DNA from: Candidatus Minthosoma equi
Lineage (GTDB): Bacteria > Bacteroidota > Bacteroidia > Bacteroidales > Bacteroidaceae
Assembly (NCBI GenBank): GCA_018064885.1
Contig: JAGHUI010000077.1
Span: forward strand, 1-64,000
Reading direction: 5' to 3'
DNA length: 64,000 nucleotides
Shown here in pieces: positions 7,292-15,881 of this stretch (its first letter is position 1; every line of letters begins with the position of its first letter). The translations under genes were made by a program, and so were the position numbers. The notes beneath the pieces were generated by a model. It did no database searches, was not told the DNA's origin, and worked only from the letters and a program-made list of their open reading frames with translations.

Positions 7292-8416
7292 ATGAATATA
7301 GCAAAAACAATTATAACAGGAGCTGTAATGCTTTTCCTTTCTTCGTCTGCATTCTCGCAGAAAGTGATGATTGGCAATTACATTTTCCCAAAGGACAAAT
7401 CTAAGTATTATGGTGAGCTTGAGGGTGGAAAGCCTAATGGAAAAGGCAAGACCACTTTTGTCACAGGTGATACTTATGAAGGAGAGTACGTGAAGGGCAA
7501 GCGTCAGGGTTACGGCGTTTACACATTCACAGATGGCGAAAAATATGAAGGCAACTGGCATCAGGACCATCAGCATGGCAGAGGTGTCTATTATTTTGCT
7601 AATAACAATAAATACGATGGCCTTTGGTACATTGACTACCAGCAAGGTCAGGGAACGATGTACTATTACAATGGTGACAAGTATGTAGGTGAGTGGTTCC
7701 AGGACAAGCGCAATGGTGAAGGTATGTACACTTGGGCAAATGGTATCTTCTACCGCGGCGGCTGGAAGGACGACAAGAAGTCAGGCAAAGGTGTCTATGA
7801 CTGGAAAGACGGCTCTTCCTACGATGGCGACATGGATAACGACATGCGTAATGGACAAGGCAAATACACCTATGCGAATGGCGATTTCTATACTGGAGGA
7901 TGGAAAGATGATTTGATGCATGGCAAGGGAATCTATAAGTTCAGAAATGGCGATGTGTATGAAGGTGATTACCAGAATGGCGAGCGCACAGGACAGGGAA
8001 TCTTCACATACTCTGACAAGCGCAAGTATGTTGGCCAGTTTAAGAATGGTCTTATGGAAGGCTTCGGTACATACGTTTGGCCAGATGGCTCAAAGTATGA
8101 GGGCTATTGGGCAGACGACAAGGAGCATGGCCGTGGTAAGTTCACAGGAGCAAATGGCGATGTCTATGATGGTGAATGGGCAAATGGCGAGATGAATGGC
8201 GAGGGTGTGCTTCGTCTCTCTGACGGCACAAAGTTCAAAGGTCATTTCAAAGATGGAATGAAACATGGCAAGGGCGTAGAAGAATCTGCTGATGGCACTC
8301 GCTTTGAAGGATCATTTGTGAACGACCAGCGCGATGGCTCATTTGTAGAGAAAGACCGTAATGGCTCTGTGCTCCGCAAGGGAATATACAATAAAGGAAA
8401 GTTGATGGGTCAGTAA
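7292..8416 (+). CDS. Secreted MORN-repeat protein
   Basis: A 374-residue protein with an N-terminal signal peptide (KTIITGAVMLFLSSSAFSQK, likely cleaved after the AFS region) followed almost entirely by MORN repeats. About fourteen repeats of roughly 23 residues can be counted, each with the pattern Y-x-G-x-W/F followed by G-x-G, for example YEGNWHQDHQHGRG, YVGEWFQDKRNGEG and YEGYWADDKEHGRG. MORN units form an elongated beta hairpin array that in other proteins binds lipids or protein partners or provides spacing. No enzymatic domain follows. Export signal and absence of a lipobox suggest a periplasmic or exported location. Function unknown. Confidence 0.9.
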   Translation: MNIAKTIITGAVMLFLSSSAFSQKVMIGNYIFPKDKSKYYGELEGGKPNGKGKTTFVTGDTYEGEYVKGKRQGYGVYTFTDGEKYEGNWHQDHQHGRGVYYFANNNKYDGLWYIDYQQGQGTMYYYNGDKYVGEWFQDKRNGEGMYTWANGIFYRGGWKDDKKSGKGVYDWKDGSSYDGDMDNDMRNGQGKYTYANGDFYTGGWKDDLMHGKGIYKFRNGDVYEGDYQNGERTGQGIFTYSDKRKYVGQFKNGLMEGFGTYVWPDGSKYEGYWADDKEHGRGKFTGANGDVYDGEWANGEMNGEGVLRLSDGTKFKGHFKDGMKHGKGVEESADGTRFEGSFVNDQRDGSFVEKDRNGSVLRKGIYNKGKLMGQ

Positions 8417-8430
8417 ATTCTGTGTATATC

Positions 8431-9252
8431 ATGGACTTAAATCGTATTCTTCTCGAAGTGAAGGCTTTGGCAAGGGAGGTCGGAGAGTTTCAGGTGGAGC
8501 AGAGAAAGACCTTCCAGTTGGATAGGGTGGAATCTAAGCATAGCCACGACTACGTGAGCTATGTGGATAAAGAATCTGAAAAGAAGATTGTTTCCCGTTT
8601 GAAAGAAATACTTCCAGAAGCAGAGTTCATCACTGAAGAGAAAACCGTAGAGCAGAAGAGCGAGGATGCGAAATATGTTTGGATAGTTGATCCGCTCGAT
8701 GGCACTACGAACTATGTTCATGACCTTGCACCTTCATGCGTTTGCATTGCTTTGAAGGACAAAGATGGATATTTGCTTGGCGTTGTTTACGAAACATCTC
8801 GCCGTGAACTGTTCTTTGCTGCAAGAGGCAATGGCGCTTGGCTTGAGCAAGACGGAACAGAAGCAAAGCAATTGCATGTTTCTAAAATTGATGATCTTGA
8901 CAAAGCCCTCATCATGATTGGCTATCCTTATAATGCTGACGCATGGAGAGAGTTCTGCCTTAACATTACAGGCAATCTCTACGGACATTGCGCAAGCATC
9001 CGCTCTTATGGAAGTGCTGAGAGCGAGCTATGCTATTTAGCTGCAGGAAGGATAGACATTTATTTTGAATCTTTCATTCAGCCATGGGATGTCGCAGCAG
9101 GCGCTTGCATTCTTCTTGAGGCAGGCGGAAAGATAAGCGACTATGCAGGAGGTGATGATAATTGGCAGAGTGGAAGACAAGTTGTTGCGACTAATGGATT
9201 GTTGCATGATGCAATTCTCAAAGAGATGCAGATTGCTAAACCACATAAATGA
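8431..9252 (+). CDS. Inositol monophosphatase family phosphatase (SuhB/CysQ-like)
   Basis: A 273-residue Mg2+-dependent phosphatase of the inositol monophosphatase superfamily. The start at 8431 (MDLNRILLEV) is preferred over a non-ATG start a few codons upstream. Metal-site motifs are all present: ITEEKT with the first Glu, WIVDPLDGTTNYVHDL (motif A), and IQPWDVAAGACILLEAGG (motif B). Members dephosphorylate inositol-1-phosphate, 3'-phosphoadenosine 5'-phosphate or similar small molecules; sequence alone does not show which. It follows the MORN gene by 14 bases but has no obvious functional link to it. Confidence 0.9.
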   Translation: MDLNRILLEVKALAREVGEFQVEQRKTFQLDRVESKHSHDYVSYVDKESEKKIVSRLKEILPEAEFITEEKTVEQKSEDAKYVWIVDPLDGTTNYVHDLAPSCVCIALKDKDGYLLGVVYETSRRELFFAARGNGAWLEQDGTEAKQLHVSKIDDLDKALIMIGYPYNADAWREFCLNITGNLYGHCASIRSYGSAESELCYLAAGRIDIYFESFIQPWDVAAGACILLEAGGKISDYAGGDDNWQSGRQVVATNGLLHDAILKEMQIAKPHK

Positions 9253-9287
9253 TTTCAAAAAGTTAAACCTTAACTAACTATTGCAAT

Positions 9288-9731
9288 ATGATAATAGATA
9301 CTATTGAGAATTTTGGCAAGTATGCAGTTCTTAACCCTCTTTTTTCAAAGGTAGAGGAATTCTTGAAGAACAATGATCTTGCTTCCCATGAGCAAGGCAA
9401 AGTGATGATTGAGGGCAAGGATTTATTTGCCAATTTCACTATTGCTAAAGGCAAGGCAAAGGAAGTGGCTAAGATTGAGAGTCATGATGTCATGATTGAT
9501 ATTCAGATTCCTATTTCATGCCCAGAGACAATGGGTTATACTCCTCGTGAAAATCTTGCTGAATGTGAGTACAATGCAGAGAAGGACATTACTTTCTATC
9601 CAGGCTTGGCAGAGAAGTACGTCACAATCAATCCGGGTGAGTTCGTTATCTTCTTCCCTCAGGATGGACACGCTCCATGCATTAGCGATGAGGCAGAAAT
9701 CGTGAAGGTTATTTTTAAGATTAAAGCATAA
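9288..9731 (+). CDS. YhcH/YjgK/YiaL family protein
   Basis: A 147-residue cupin-like protein of the YhcH/YjgK/YiaL (DUF386) family. Visible family features: MIIDTIENFGKYAVLNPLF at the N-terminus, an ESHDVMIDIQI block, YNAEKDITFYPG, and FVIFFPQDGHAPCI with the conserved HAP near the end. Relatives occur in sialic acid and other sugar catabolic clusters, sometimes proposed as sugar isomerases or anomerases. Here no sugar catabolic gene is adjacent except glgB, 33 bases downstream, so the substrate is unknown. Confidence 0.88.
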   Translation: MIIDTIENFGKYAVLNPLFSKVEEFLKNNDLASHEQGKVMIEGKDLFANFTIAKGKAKEVAKIESHDVMIDIQIPISCPETMGYTPRENLAECEYNAEKDITFYPGLAEKYVTINPGEFVIFFPQDGHAPCISDEAEIVKVIFKIKA

Positions 9732-9764
9732 CATCAATAGTTTAACCATAAATATCAGCATATT

Positions 9765-11858
9765 ATGGCAACAGCAAAGAAAACTGCAGAAAAGAAGGCT
9801 ACAGACAAGAAAGCTTCTGCAAAGAAAAGCTCTGCAACTCCAAAAGTAAAACATATTGGTTTGGTGGCTAATGATTCATGGCTTGAGCCATACGAACCAG
9901 CTATTGTTGGAAGACATCTTCATGCCATAGAAAAGGCTTATGAACTCACTCAGGGCAAGCAGTCACTTTCTGAGTTTGCAAGCGGCTATCTTTATTTCGG
10001 CTTGCATCGCACAGATAAGGGATGGGTGCTTCGCGAATGGGCTCCTAACGCTACAGAAATCTATGTAATTGGCGATTTCAATGGATGGCAAGAGGATGAG
10101 AAGTACAAGATGAAGTCATTGAAGAATGGCAACTGGGAACTGAAGCTCACAAACAAGCAGCTCAAGCATGGCGATATTTATAAGCTGAAAGTGAAATGGG
10201 ATGGAGGCGAAGGCGAGCGTATTCCTGCCTGGACAAACCGTGTTGTTCAGGATGAGGTTACAAAGATTTTCTCTGCTCAGGCATGGTGTCCAGAAACCCC
10301 ATACGTTTGGAAGAAGAAAAACTTCAAGCCAAATACAGCTCCTCTATTGATCTACGAATGCCACATCGGTATGGCTCAGGATGCAGAGAAGGTTGGAACA
10401 TACACAGAATTCAAGGAAAACATCCTTCCACGCATTAAGAAAGAAGGTTACAACGCTATCCAGATTATGGCTATTGCCGAGCATCCTTACTACGGGTCAT
10501 TCGGTTATCATGTCAGCAACTTCTTCGCAGCTTCTTCTCGCTTCGGCACACCAGAAGAATTGAAGGAACTTGTTGATGCTGCTCACGAGATGGGCATAGC
10601 CGTTATTATGGATATTGTTCATTCGCACGCAGTCAAGAACGAGCTTGAAGGTCTTGGCAACTTTGCTGGCGATGGCTCACAGTATTTCCATTCAGGTCCT
10701 CGTCGCGAACATAACCTTTGGGACTCTCTTTGCTTCGATTACGGCAAGGGTGAAGTGCTCCATTTCCTCCTTTCCAACTGTAAATACTGGCTTGACGAAT
10801 ACCATTTCGACGGCTTCCGTTTCGATGGTGTGATGTCAATGCTCTACCTCAATCATAACCCACAGATTGGTGGCTATCCTGACTACTTCAATGGTGCTCA
10901 GGACGATGATGCCATCTGCTACCTCATTCTTGCCAACCAGCTCATTCATGAGTTCAATCCAAAGGCTATCACAATTGCTGAGGACGTGTCTGGTATGCCA
11001 GGTCTCTGTGCTCCATTCAAGGATGGCGGCTACGGCTTCGACTACCGCATGCAGATGAATGTTCCTGACTATTGGATCAAGACAATGAAGGAAGTGAAGG
11101 ATGAAGATTGGAAACCATCTTCTATCCTTTGGGAAATGATTAACCGCCGTAAGGATGAGAAGACAGTCACATACGCTGAGAGTCATGACCAGGCACTTGT
11201 AGGTGATAAGACAGTCATTTTCCAGCTTGTTGATGCCGATATGTATTGGCATTTCAAGAAAGGTGATGAGAACTTCATGGCAAACCGCGGTATTGCTCTC
11301 CACAAGATGATTCGCCTTGTCACAGCATCTACTCTCAACGGCGCTTACCTCAACTTCATGGGTAACGAATGGGGCCATCCAGAGTGGATAGATTTCCCAC
11401 GCGAGGGTAACGGATGGAGCCACAAATATGCTCGCCGTCAGTGGAACCTTGTTGACAATAAGGAACTGTGTTACCACTATTTAGGCGATTTTGATGCTGC
11501 AATGCTTTCTGTTCTCAAGTCAGAAAAGAACATACAGAAGACACCTGTTCAGGAGATATGGCATAATGATGGCGACCAGATTCTTGCATACTCTCGTGGC
11601 GACCTTCTCTTCGTGTTCAACTTCTCTCCTGACCGTTCTTATACTGATTACGGATTCATCGTTCCAGAAGGCAGCTATAATGTTGTTCTCAACACAGACA
11701 ACAAGCTTTTCGGAGGAAATGACCTTGCAGATGACAGCATCACTCATTTCACAAACTGGGATCCTCTTTACGAGAAAGACGGCAAGGGATGGCTCAAGCT
11801 TTATATTCCTGCACGCTCTGCAGTTGTTCTTCGCAGAAATAAGGAAGAAAAGAAGTAA
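9765..11858 (+). CDS. glgB: 1,4-alpha-glucan branching enzyme, eukaryote-like (GH13_8-type), with basic N-terminal tail
   Basis: Forms alpha-1,6 branches in glycogen. The 697-residue protein has an N-terminal carbohydrate-binding module (GWVLREWAPNATEIYVIGDF), the GH13 barrel and a C-terminal beta domain. Catalytic regions are visible: FDGFRFDGVMSMLY (nucleophile Asp), ITIAEDVSGMPGLC (acid Glu) and YAESHDQALVGDK (third Asp). These blocks, with HKMIRLVTA and MGNEWGHPEWIDFPREGNG, read like mammalian or yeast branching enzyme rather than the E. coli GlgB subfamily. The first 28 residues are almost only Lys, Ala, Ser and Thr (histone H1-like), an unusual addition. No other glycogen gene is in the window. 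Confidence 0.95.
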   Translation: MATAKKTAEKKATDKKASAKKSSATPKVKHIGLVANDSWLEPYEPAIVGRHLHAIEKAYELTQGKQSLSEFASGYLYFGLHRTDKGWVLREWAPNATEIYVIGDFNGWQEDEKYKMKSLKNGNWELKLTNKQLKHGDIYKLKVKWDGGEGERIPAWTNRVVQDEVTKIFSAQAWCPETPYVWKKKNFKPNTAPLLIYECHIGMAQDAEKVGTYTEFKENILPRIKKEGYNAIQIMAIAEHPYYGSFGYHVSNFFAASSRFGTPEELKELVDAAHEMGIAVIMDIVHSHAVKNELEGLGNFAGDGSQYFHSGPRREHNLWDSLCFDYGKGEVLHFLLSNCKYWLDEYHFDGFRFDGVMSMLYLNHNPQIGGYPDYFNGAQDDDAICYLILANQLIHEFNPKAITIAEDVSGMPGLCAPFKDGGYGFDYRMQMNVPDYWIKTMKEVKDEDWKPSSILWEMINRRKDEKTVTYAESHDQALVGDKTVIFQLVDADMYWHFKKGDENFMANRGIALHKMIRLVTASTLNGAYLNFMGNEWGHPEWIDFPREGNGWSHKYARRQWNLVDNKELCYHYLGDFDAAMLSVLKSEKNIQKTPVQEIWHNDGDQILAYSRGDLLFVFNFSPDRSYTDYGFIVPEGSYNVVLNTDNKLFGGNDLADDSITHFTNWDPLYEKDGKGWLKLYIPARSAVVLRRNKEEKK

Positions 11859-11887
11859 TAGATTAATTTTGAACATTAAAGCATAAA

Positions 11888-13126
11888 GTGAATTATAACA
11901 GAAATAGACATCAGAAGACCGCGGGAGTAATACGCTACTCCTGCGGCATTCTGTTTATGCTTTTCACTTTCTGCTATCTCTTTTTCATTCAGGGAGAGAT
12001 ACTTGCAGAGGCGCAACATGTATATTCCAATGGTATTACTCAGTACTCAATACTGATAGGCGCTATCATTATTGCATTTGTGCTTCAGATTCTCCAATGG
12101 CTTGTAAGCCTTGCTTCGCGCTTGCCTGCACGCTTCCATGCTCTGACCTACGTTCCATCCTCAATGGTACTTGCCATAATATCGTCGGTCAATAAGGATG
12201 TGATGGTCAGTTTCAGTTTCGGAGCATGGCTATGGATAATGCCGCTTGTGCTTGCTGTCTATGCTATTACCGTTATCCTGATCAAGAATCTCTTTGATGA
12301 ATCCCAGGACTATTTCAAAGGATTGAAGAATCTGCTTTATACTAATTATATCATATTGCTGGCGCTTATTCTTGGAGCAGGCAGCATTCCTCAAACCTCT
12401 GATGTATATCATTATGAGCTCAAGACAGAACGCCTTTTGCTCGAGCGGGATTACGAAGCAGCATGCAGAGTAGGAGAGAAGTCACTTCGCTCATCTGTTC
12501 GACTGACTCAGTTGCGAATGTATGCTTTAGCACAACAAGGACTATTGCCAGAGAGAATATTTGAATATCCTCAGTATTATGGCGCACAAGGGCTTTTTGA
12601 CATTGCAGACAGCGCATCTTCTCACAGATTCGACAGCAAGTTTATATTTTATATGCTTGGAGCTCGTTGCCATTCATCTGTAGCAACGACAGATCGCTAT
12701 TTCGAGCTTCTTTTGGCAGATTCTTTGTGGAATCAGACAACCGCAGATTATTATCTTTGCAGCCTTCTGCTCGAGAATAGGATGAAAGAGTTTCATGAAA
12801 AACTGCCATTGTATTATAATCTCTCAGATACGGTTGTCTCGCCTTATGATTCCCTCCCAAAAGCATATCGTGAAGCACTTCTTGTCATGGCAGATGCAGA
12901 CAGCGCCTACGTTGGCAAGCTCTATTTCCATGGCGATTCAGTTGCAACTTTGAGCGACACAGCAATGGTGTCAAGCTATAGGGAGTATTGCGGCATGAAG
13001 ACAGGAGTGCCCGATGTTCTTGAGCGTGTGAACAAAGCTCACAGAATATTTGGCAAGACCTTCTGGTGGTATCATGATTATTCCGATATTGCAATAGGAG
13101 AGATTAAAAAGAGGAGAAAGAAATAG
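11888..13126 (+). CDS. Multi-pass membrane protein, possibly DUF6057-like
   Basis: A 412-residue protein with a GTG start, 29 bases after glgB. The N-terminal 180 residues hold about five hydrophobic segments (roughly residues 17-37, 52-72, 84-104, 110-133 and 147-168). The remainder is soluble and helical with TPR-like spacing (YEAACRVGEKSLRSSVRLTQLRMYALAQQGLL) and ends in a basic IKKRRKK. The layout resembles a Bacteroidales-specific family I associate with DUF6057. Function is unknown. Co-direction with glgB suggests shared transcription. Confidence 0.65.
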   Translation: MNYNRNRHQKTAGVIRYSCGILFMLFTFCYLFFIQGEILAEAQHVYSNGITQYSILIGAIIIAFVLQILQWLVSLASRLPARFHALTYVPSSMVLAIISSVNKDVMVSFSFGAWLWIMPLVLAVYAITVILIKNLFDESQDYFKGLKNLLYTNYIILLALILGAGSIPQTSDVYHYELKTERLLLERDYEAACRVGEKSLRSSVRLTQLRMYALAQQGLLPERIFEYPQYYGAQGLFDIADSASSHRFDSKFIFYMLGARCHSSVATTDRYFELLLADSLWNQTTADYYLCSLLLENRMKEFHEKLPLYYNLSDTVVSPYDSLPKAYREALLVMADADSAYVGKLYFHGDSVATLSDTAMVSSYREYCGMKTGVPDVLERVNKAHRIFGKTFWWYHDYSDIAIGEIKKRRKK

Positions 13127-13197
13127 AAGTGATAACTACTCTTTAACTCCACTTTACTCCCTAAACTGGGCAAGTTGAAACTTGCGAAACTTATTCA

Positions 13198-14883
13198 TCA
13201 GTTATTGCCAAATAGAATCAATCTTTCTCTTGCTTCCGCCTTGCTTGCCCATTCTTCAGGAACAAATTTCCAGTGTCCCTGTGGCTGAGGATTGATGGTT
13301 CCTAATTCTTTTATATATTCTAGTAGATAGAAACGAATGTCATGTTCGCTGACATTCATGATTCTGCTATCCATTTCCTCCTTTGTGAGCTTTGCGCCTT
13401 TTGTCAGCAATTCACCGCCACCGTTTGCACGATATGCAGTCATGGCAACGGAGTATAGCTCATTCTCGTCAAATTTCTTGCCGTTTTGCAGAGAGAAAAC
13501 CTTAATCTTCTCGCCTTCAGGCTTTGTTACGTCAACCTCATAGTTCAAGCCGGCAGCAGAGTCGAAGTTGAAGATGAAATTCTTAAATCCCATTCGGCTC
13601 GGATTACTCTTCATAGGACTTATGAGAAGCATGGTGTCATCTTCGCTTTTCATCTGCTGTGTCCACGAAGCATAGCTCATCTCTAGATAGTCCTTGATCT
13701 CTTTTCCTGTCAGCAGCAACGTGTATAAATGGTCTTCAAATCGGTATAGATTGAAAAGATTGCTAACCTTGATGTCGCCAGCTTCTATTGATGCGTTGAA
13801 GAACAGAGGCGCAGAGAACGAGATGTCTGCTCCGCTAACTTTCAGCTGCAGATTCTGAATCAGGTCAATATAAGCAGATGAGCCGAAATAGGCATCCGTA
13901 ATGTCCACTCTGTTCAGAAATGTGCCGATCTTTTCTGTGGCAAATTTCTTCACCTCGTTGAAAGCATAGGCAAAGTGCCTTTTGTACGATTCTGAGTGAA
14001 GATTGTGCAGAGTTCCTATGTAGTTGAGTGACGCATTGAGATCATGCCCCGCAACATGTCCATCTTCATCTATGCGGAACTCAATATCTATAACAGCAAC
14101 GCTATAGGCATAGCATCCCGGATTGATGCACATTACATTCTTTCCGCTCTTTGTGGTTATCTCCTCCATGTGGTTAGAGTGGTCGTGGCCATAGAGAATG
14201 AGATCGATGCCATCAACATTTTCTGCAACATCGCGAACGGAATTTTCTTTATACTCCTCTGTGACGATACCTTCCTCCATGCCAGAGTGCATCAGGCAGA
14301 TCACAAAGTCAGGTTCTTCTTCCTCCTTCACTATCTTGATCCATTTCTCAGCGCTTTCCCTAATGTCATCAAACCTCATGCCTGTCCATATTTCCTTTGG
14401 AATCCAATGAGGGATGGCAGGAGTGATGAAGCCGATGACAGCAATTTTCACACCCTGACGATAGAATATTTTGTAAGGCTCGAAATAAGGCTCTCCTGTC
14501 TTTATGTTGATGGCGTTGGCACCTAAAATGGGAAAAGTGCATTCGTCAACGAACTTGTCGAAAATTTCATGTCCCGTCTCAATGTCATGGTTGCCAATTA
14601 CAGCACAGTCATAACCGATGAAGTTGCAGATGTCAGCCACCTTGTGGTGCTTGTTCTCCGAAATGTAATTGAAGAAATATGCCGTTGGCTCCCCCTGCAG
14701 CATGTCGCCGCCATCTATCAGAATGGTGTTGGCTGGACTTTCTTGAACGGCTTTTGCCACGAAAGCATGCACTCTTTGCAAGCTTCCTTTGCCCCAACGC
14801 TCATGACGAAAGTCGTACGGGAAATAATTTCCATGTACGTCAGTAGTGAAGATTATTTTTATGTTTTTTGTTTCTTCCGTCAT
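13198..14883 (-). CDS. 5'-nucleotidase/UshA-like metallophosphatase without signal peptide
   Basis: Bifunctional metallophosphatase/5'-nucleotidase family, 561 residues. The N-terminal calcineurin-like domain shows the dimetal motifs FTTDVHGNYFPYDF, DGGDMLQGEPTAY, GNHDIETG, LMHSGMEEG and LYGHDHSNH. The C-terminal domain contains MTAYRANGGGELL, the equivalent of the substrate-binding GG region. The start at 14883 (MTEETKNIKIIFTTDVHG) places the first metal motif within 20 residues of the N-terminus. The longer upstream frame adds no signal peptide either. Classical UshA is periplasmic, so this one appears cytoplasmic unless exported in another way. Natural substrate not determinable. Confidence 0.88.
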   Translation of the reverse strand: MTEETKNIKIIFTTDVHGNYFPYDFRHERWGKGSLQRVHAFVAKAVQESPANTILIDGGDMLQGEPTAYFFNYISENKHHKVADICNFIGYDCAVIGNHDIETGHEIFDKFVDECTFPILGANAINIKTGEPYFEPYKIFYRQGVKIAVIGFITPAIPHWIPKEIWTGMRFDDIRESAEKWIKIVKEEEEPDFVICLMHSGMEEGIVTEEYKENSVRDVAENVDGIDLILYGHDHSNHMEEITTKSGKNVMCINPGCYAYSVAVIDIEFRIDEDGHVAGHDLNASLNYIGTLHNLHSESYKRHFAYAFNEVKKFATEKIGTFLNRVDITDAYFGSSAYIDLIQNLQLKVSGADISFSAPLFFNASIEAGDIKVSNLFNLYRFEDHLYTLLLTGKEIKDYLEMSYASWTQQMKSEDDTMLLISPMKSNPSRMGFKNFIFNFDSAAGLNYEVDVTKPEGEKIKVFSLQNGKKFDENELYSVAMTAYRANGGGELLTKGAKLTKEEMDSRIMNVSEHDIRFYLLEYIKELGTINPQPQGHWKFVPEEWASKAEARERLILFGNN

Positions 14884-15048
14884 GATATCATTGCGGCAAT
14901 GATGCCAAATTATCCAATTTGAATGCAAAGATAATAAAAAATAGATAAAATCGCATTTATCATCGCGTCAATTATGAAAAAACTGCCGAATTGGCATGTG
15001 TTTTGTTGTGAAGAATCGAAAAAAACTAATAAATACATATAAGAAGAT

Positions 15049-15732
15049 ATGGCATTCATAGATTACTACAAGATATTAGGCGTTTCCAAGGACATCCCTC
15101 AAAAAGATATTCGTGCTGCATACCGCAAGCGTTCAAAGCAGTTCCATCCCGACCTTCATCCTGACGATCCAAAAGCCAAGGCAAAGTTCCAGATGCTGAA
15201 CGAAGCATACGACGTGCTCAACGATCCAGACAAGCGTGCCAAGTATGACCAGTATGGCGAGAACTGGAAACAGGCGGATTGTTTCGGCGGCGCTGGCGGT
15301 GGCAATCCTTTCGGTGATTTCGGTCGTGGTGGTGGCAATCCGTTTGAGAACATTCATTTCAATATGAATGGAGGCAATGGCGGATTCAGCGACTTCTTCT
15401 CCGAACTCTTTGGCGGTATGGGAGGCGGTAGATCAAGATCATCCCGTTCCAGCAGCCGTCGCGCAGAACCATCCGAAACAGAATGTTCAGCCACAATCAA
15501 TGTATGGACAGCAATGCTTGGTGGAGATGTCATAGCAGAAACACCATACGGCAAGTTCAAGCTGAAGATCGCAGCTGGCACACAATCAGGCAAGAAGGTG
15601 CGACTCAAGGGAAAGGGCGGCACCAAGTCAGACGGTACGCTGAAAGACCTCATCATTGTCTTCACCGTCCAGATTCCAACAAATCTTTCGGAACATCAGA
15701 AAGACCTTCTCCGTCAGGCGATGAACGGATAA
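15049..15732 (+). CDS. Short DnaJ-domain co-chaperone (CbpA-like)
   Basis: A 227-residue J-domain protein. The J domain (residues 1-70) has HPD in KQFHPDLHPDDPKAKAKF and ends DPDKRAKYDQYG. A Gly/Phe-rich linker follows (GGAGGGNPFGDFGRGGGNPF), then a basic Ser/Arg stretch (RSRSSRSSSRRAEP), then a single C-terminal substrate-binding-type domain (VWTAMLGGDVIAETPYG, IAAGTQSGKKVRLKGKGG). The CxxCxGxG zinc-finger repeats of DnaJ are absent, so it is CbpA/DjlA-like rather than the main DnaJ, and shorter than E. coli CbpA. It would stimulate DnaK ATPase. It is divergent from the nucleotidase gene. Confidence 0.88.
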   Translation: MAFIDYYKILGVSKDIPQKDIRAAYRKRSKQFHPDLHPDDPKAKAKFQMLNEAYDVLNDPDKRAKYDQYGENWKQADCFGGAGGGNPFGDFGRGGGNPFENIHFNMNGGNGGFSDFFSELFGGMGGGRSRSSRSSSRRAEPSETECSATINVWTAMLGGDVIAETPYGKFKLKIAAGTQSGKKVRLKGKGGTKSDGTLKDLIIVFTVQIPTNLSEHQKDLLRQAMNG

Positions 15733-15821
15733 AATAGGCTTTTTATTATACTAAGCATGAGGTGGTCATTACGGTCATGGCACCCCTCTGCTTGTATAAG
15801 TAGCATGTGGACATAAATGAC

Positions 15822-15858
15822 GAAGTGCAGGATTCCCGAGTGGGAAGTCCTGCACTTC
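15822..15858 (-). terminator. Strong hairpin after gltD (convergent with dnaJ)
   Basis: An 11-bp perfect stem (GAAGTGCAGGA / TCCTGCACTTC) extended by TTCCC/GGGAA across one bulge, with a 4-base loop. It sits 23 bases beyond the gltD stop. No long T-run follows on either strand, so it may act bidirectionally or as an mRNA 3'-end stabiliser. Confidence 0.6.
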
Positions 15859-15881
15859 TGCTAATAGAAATCTTGGAATGT

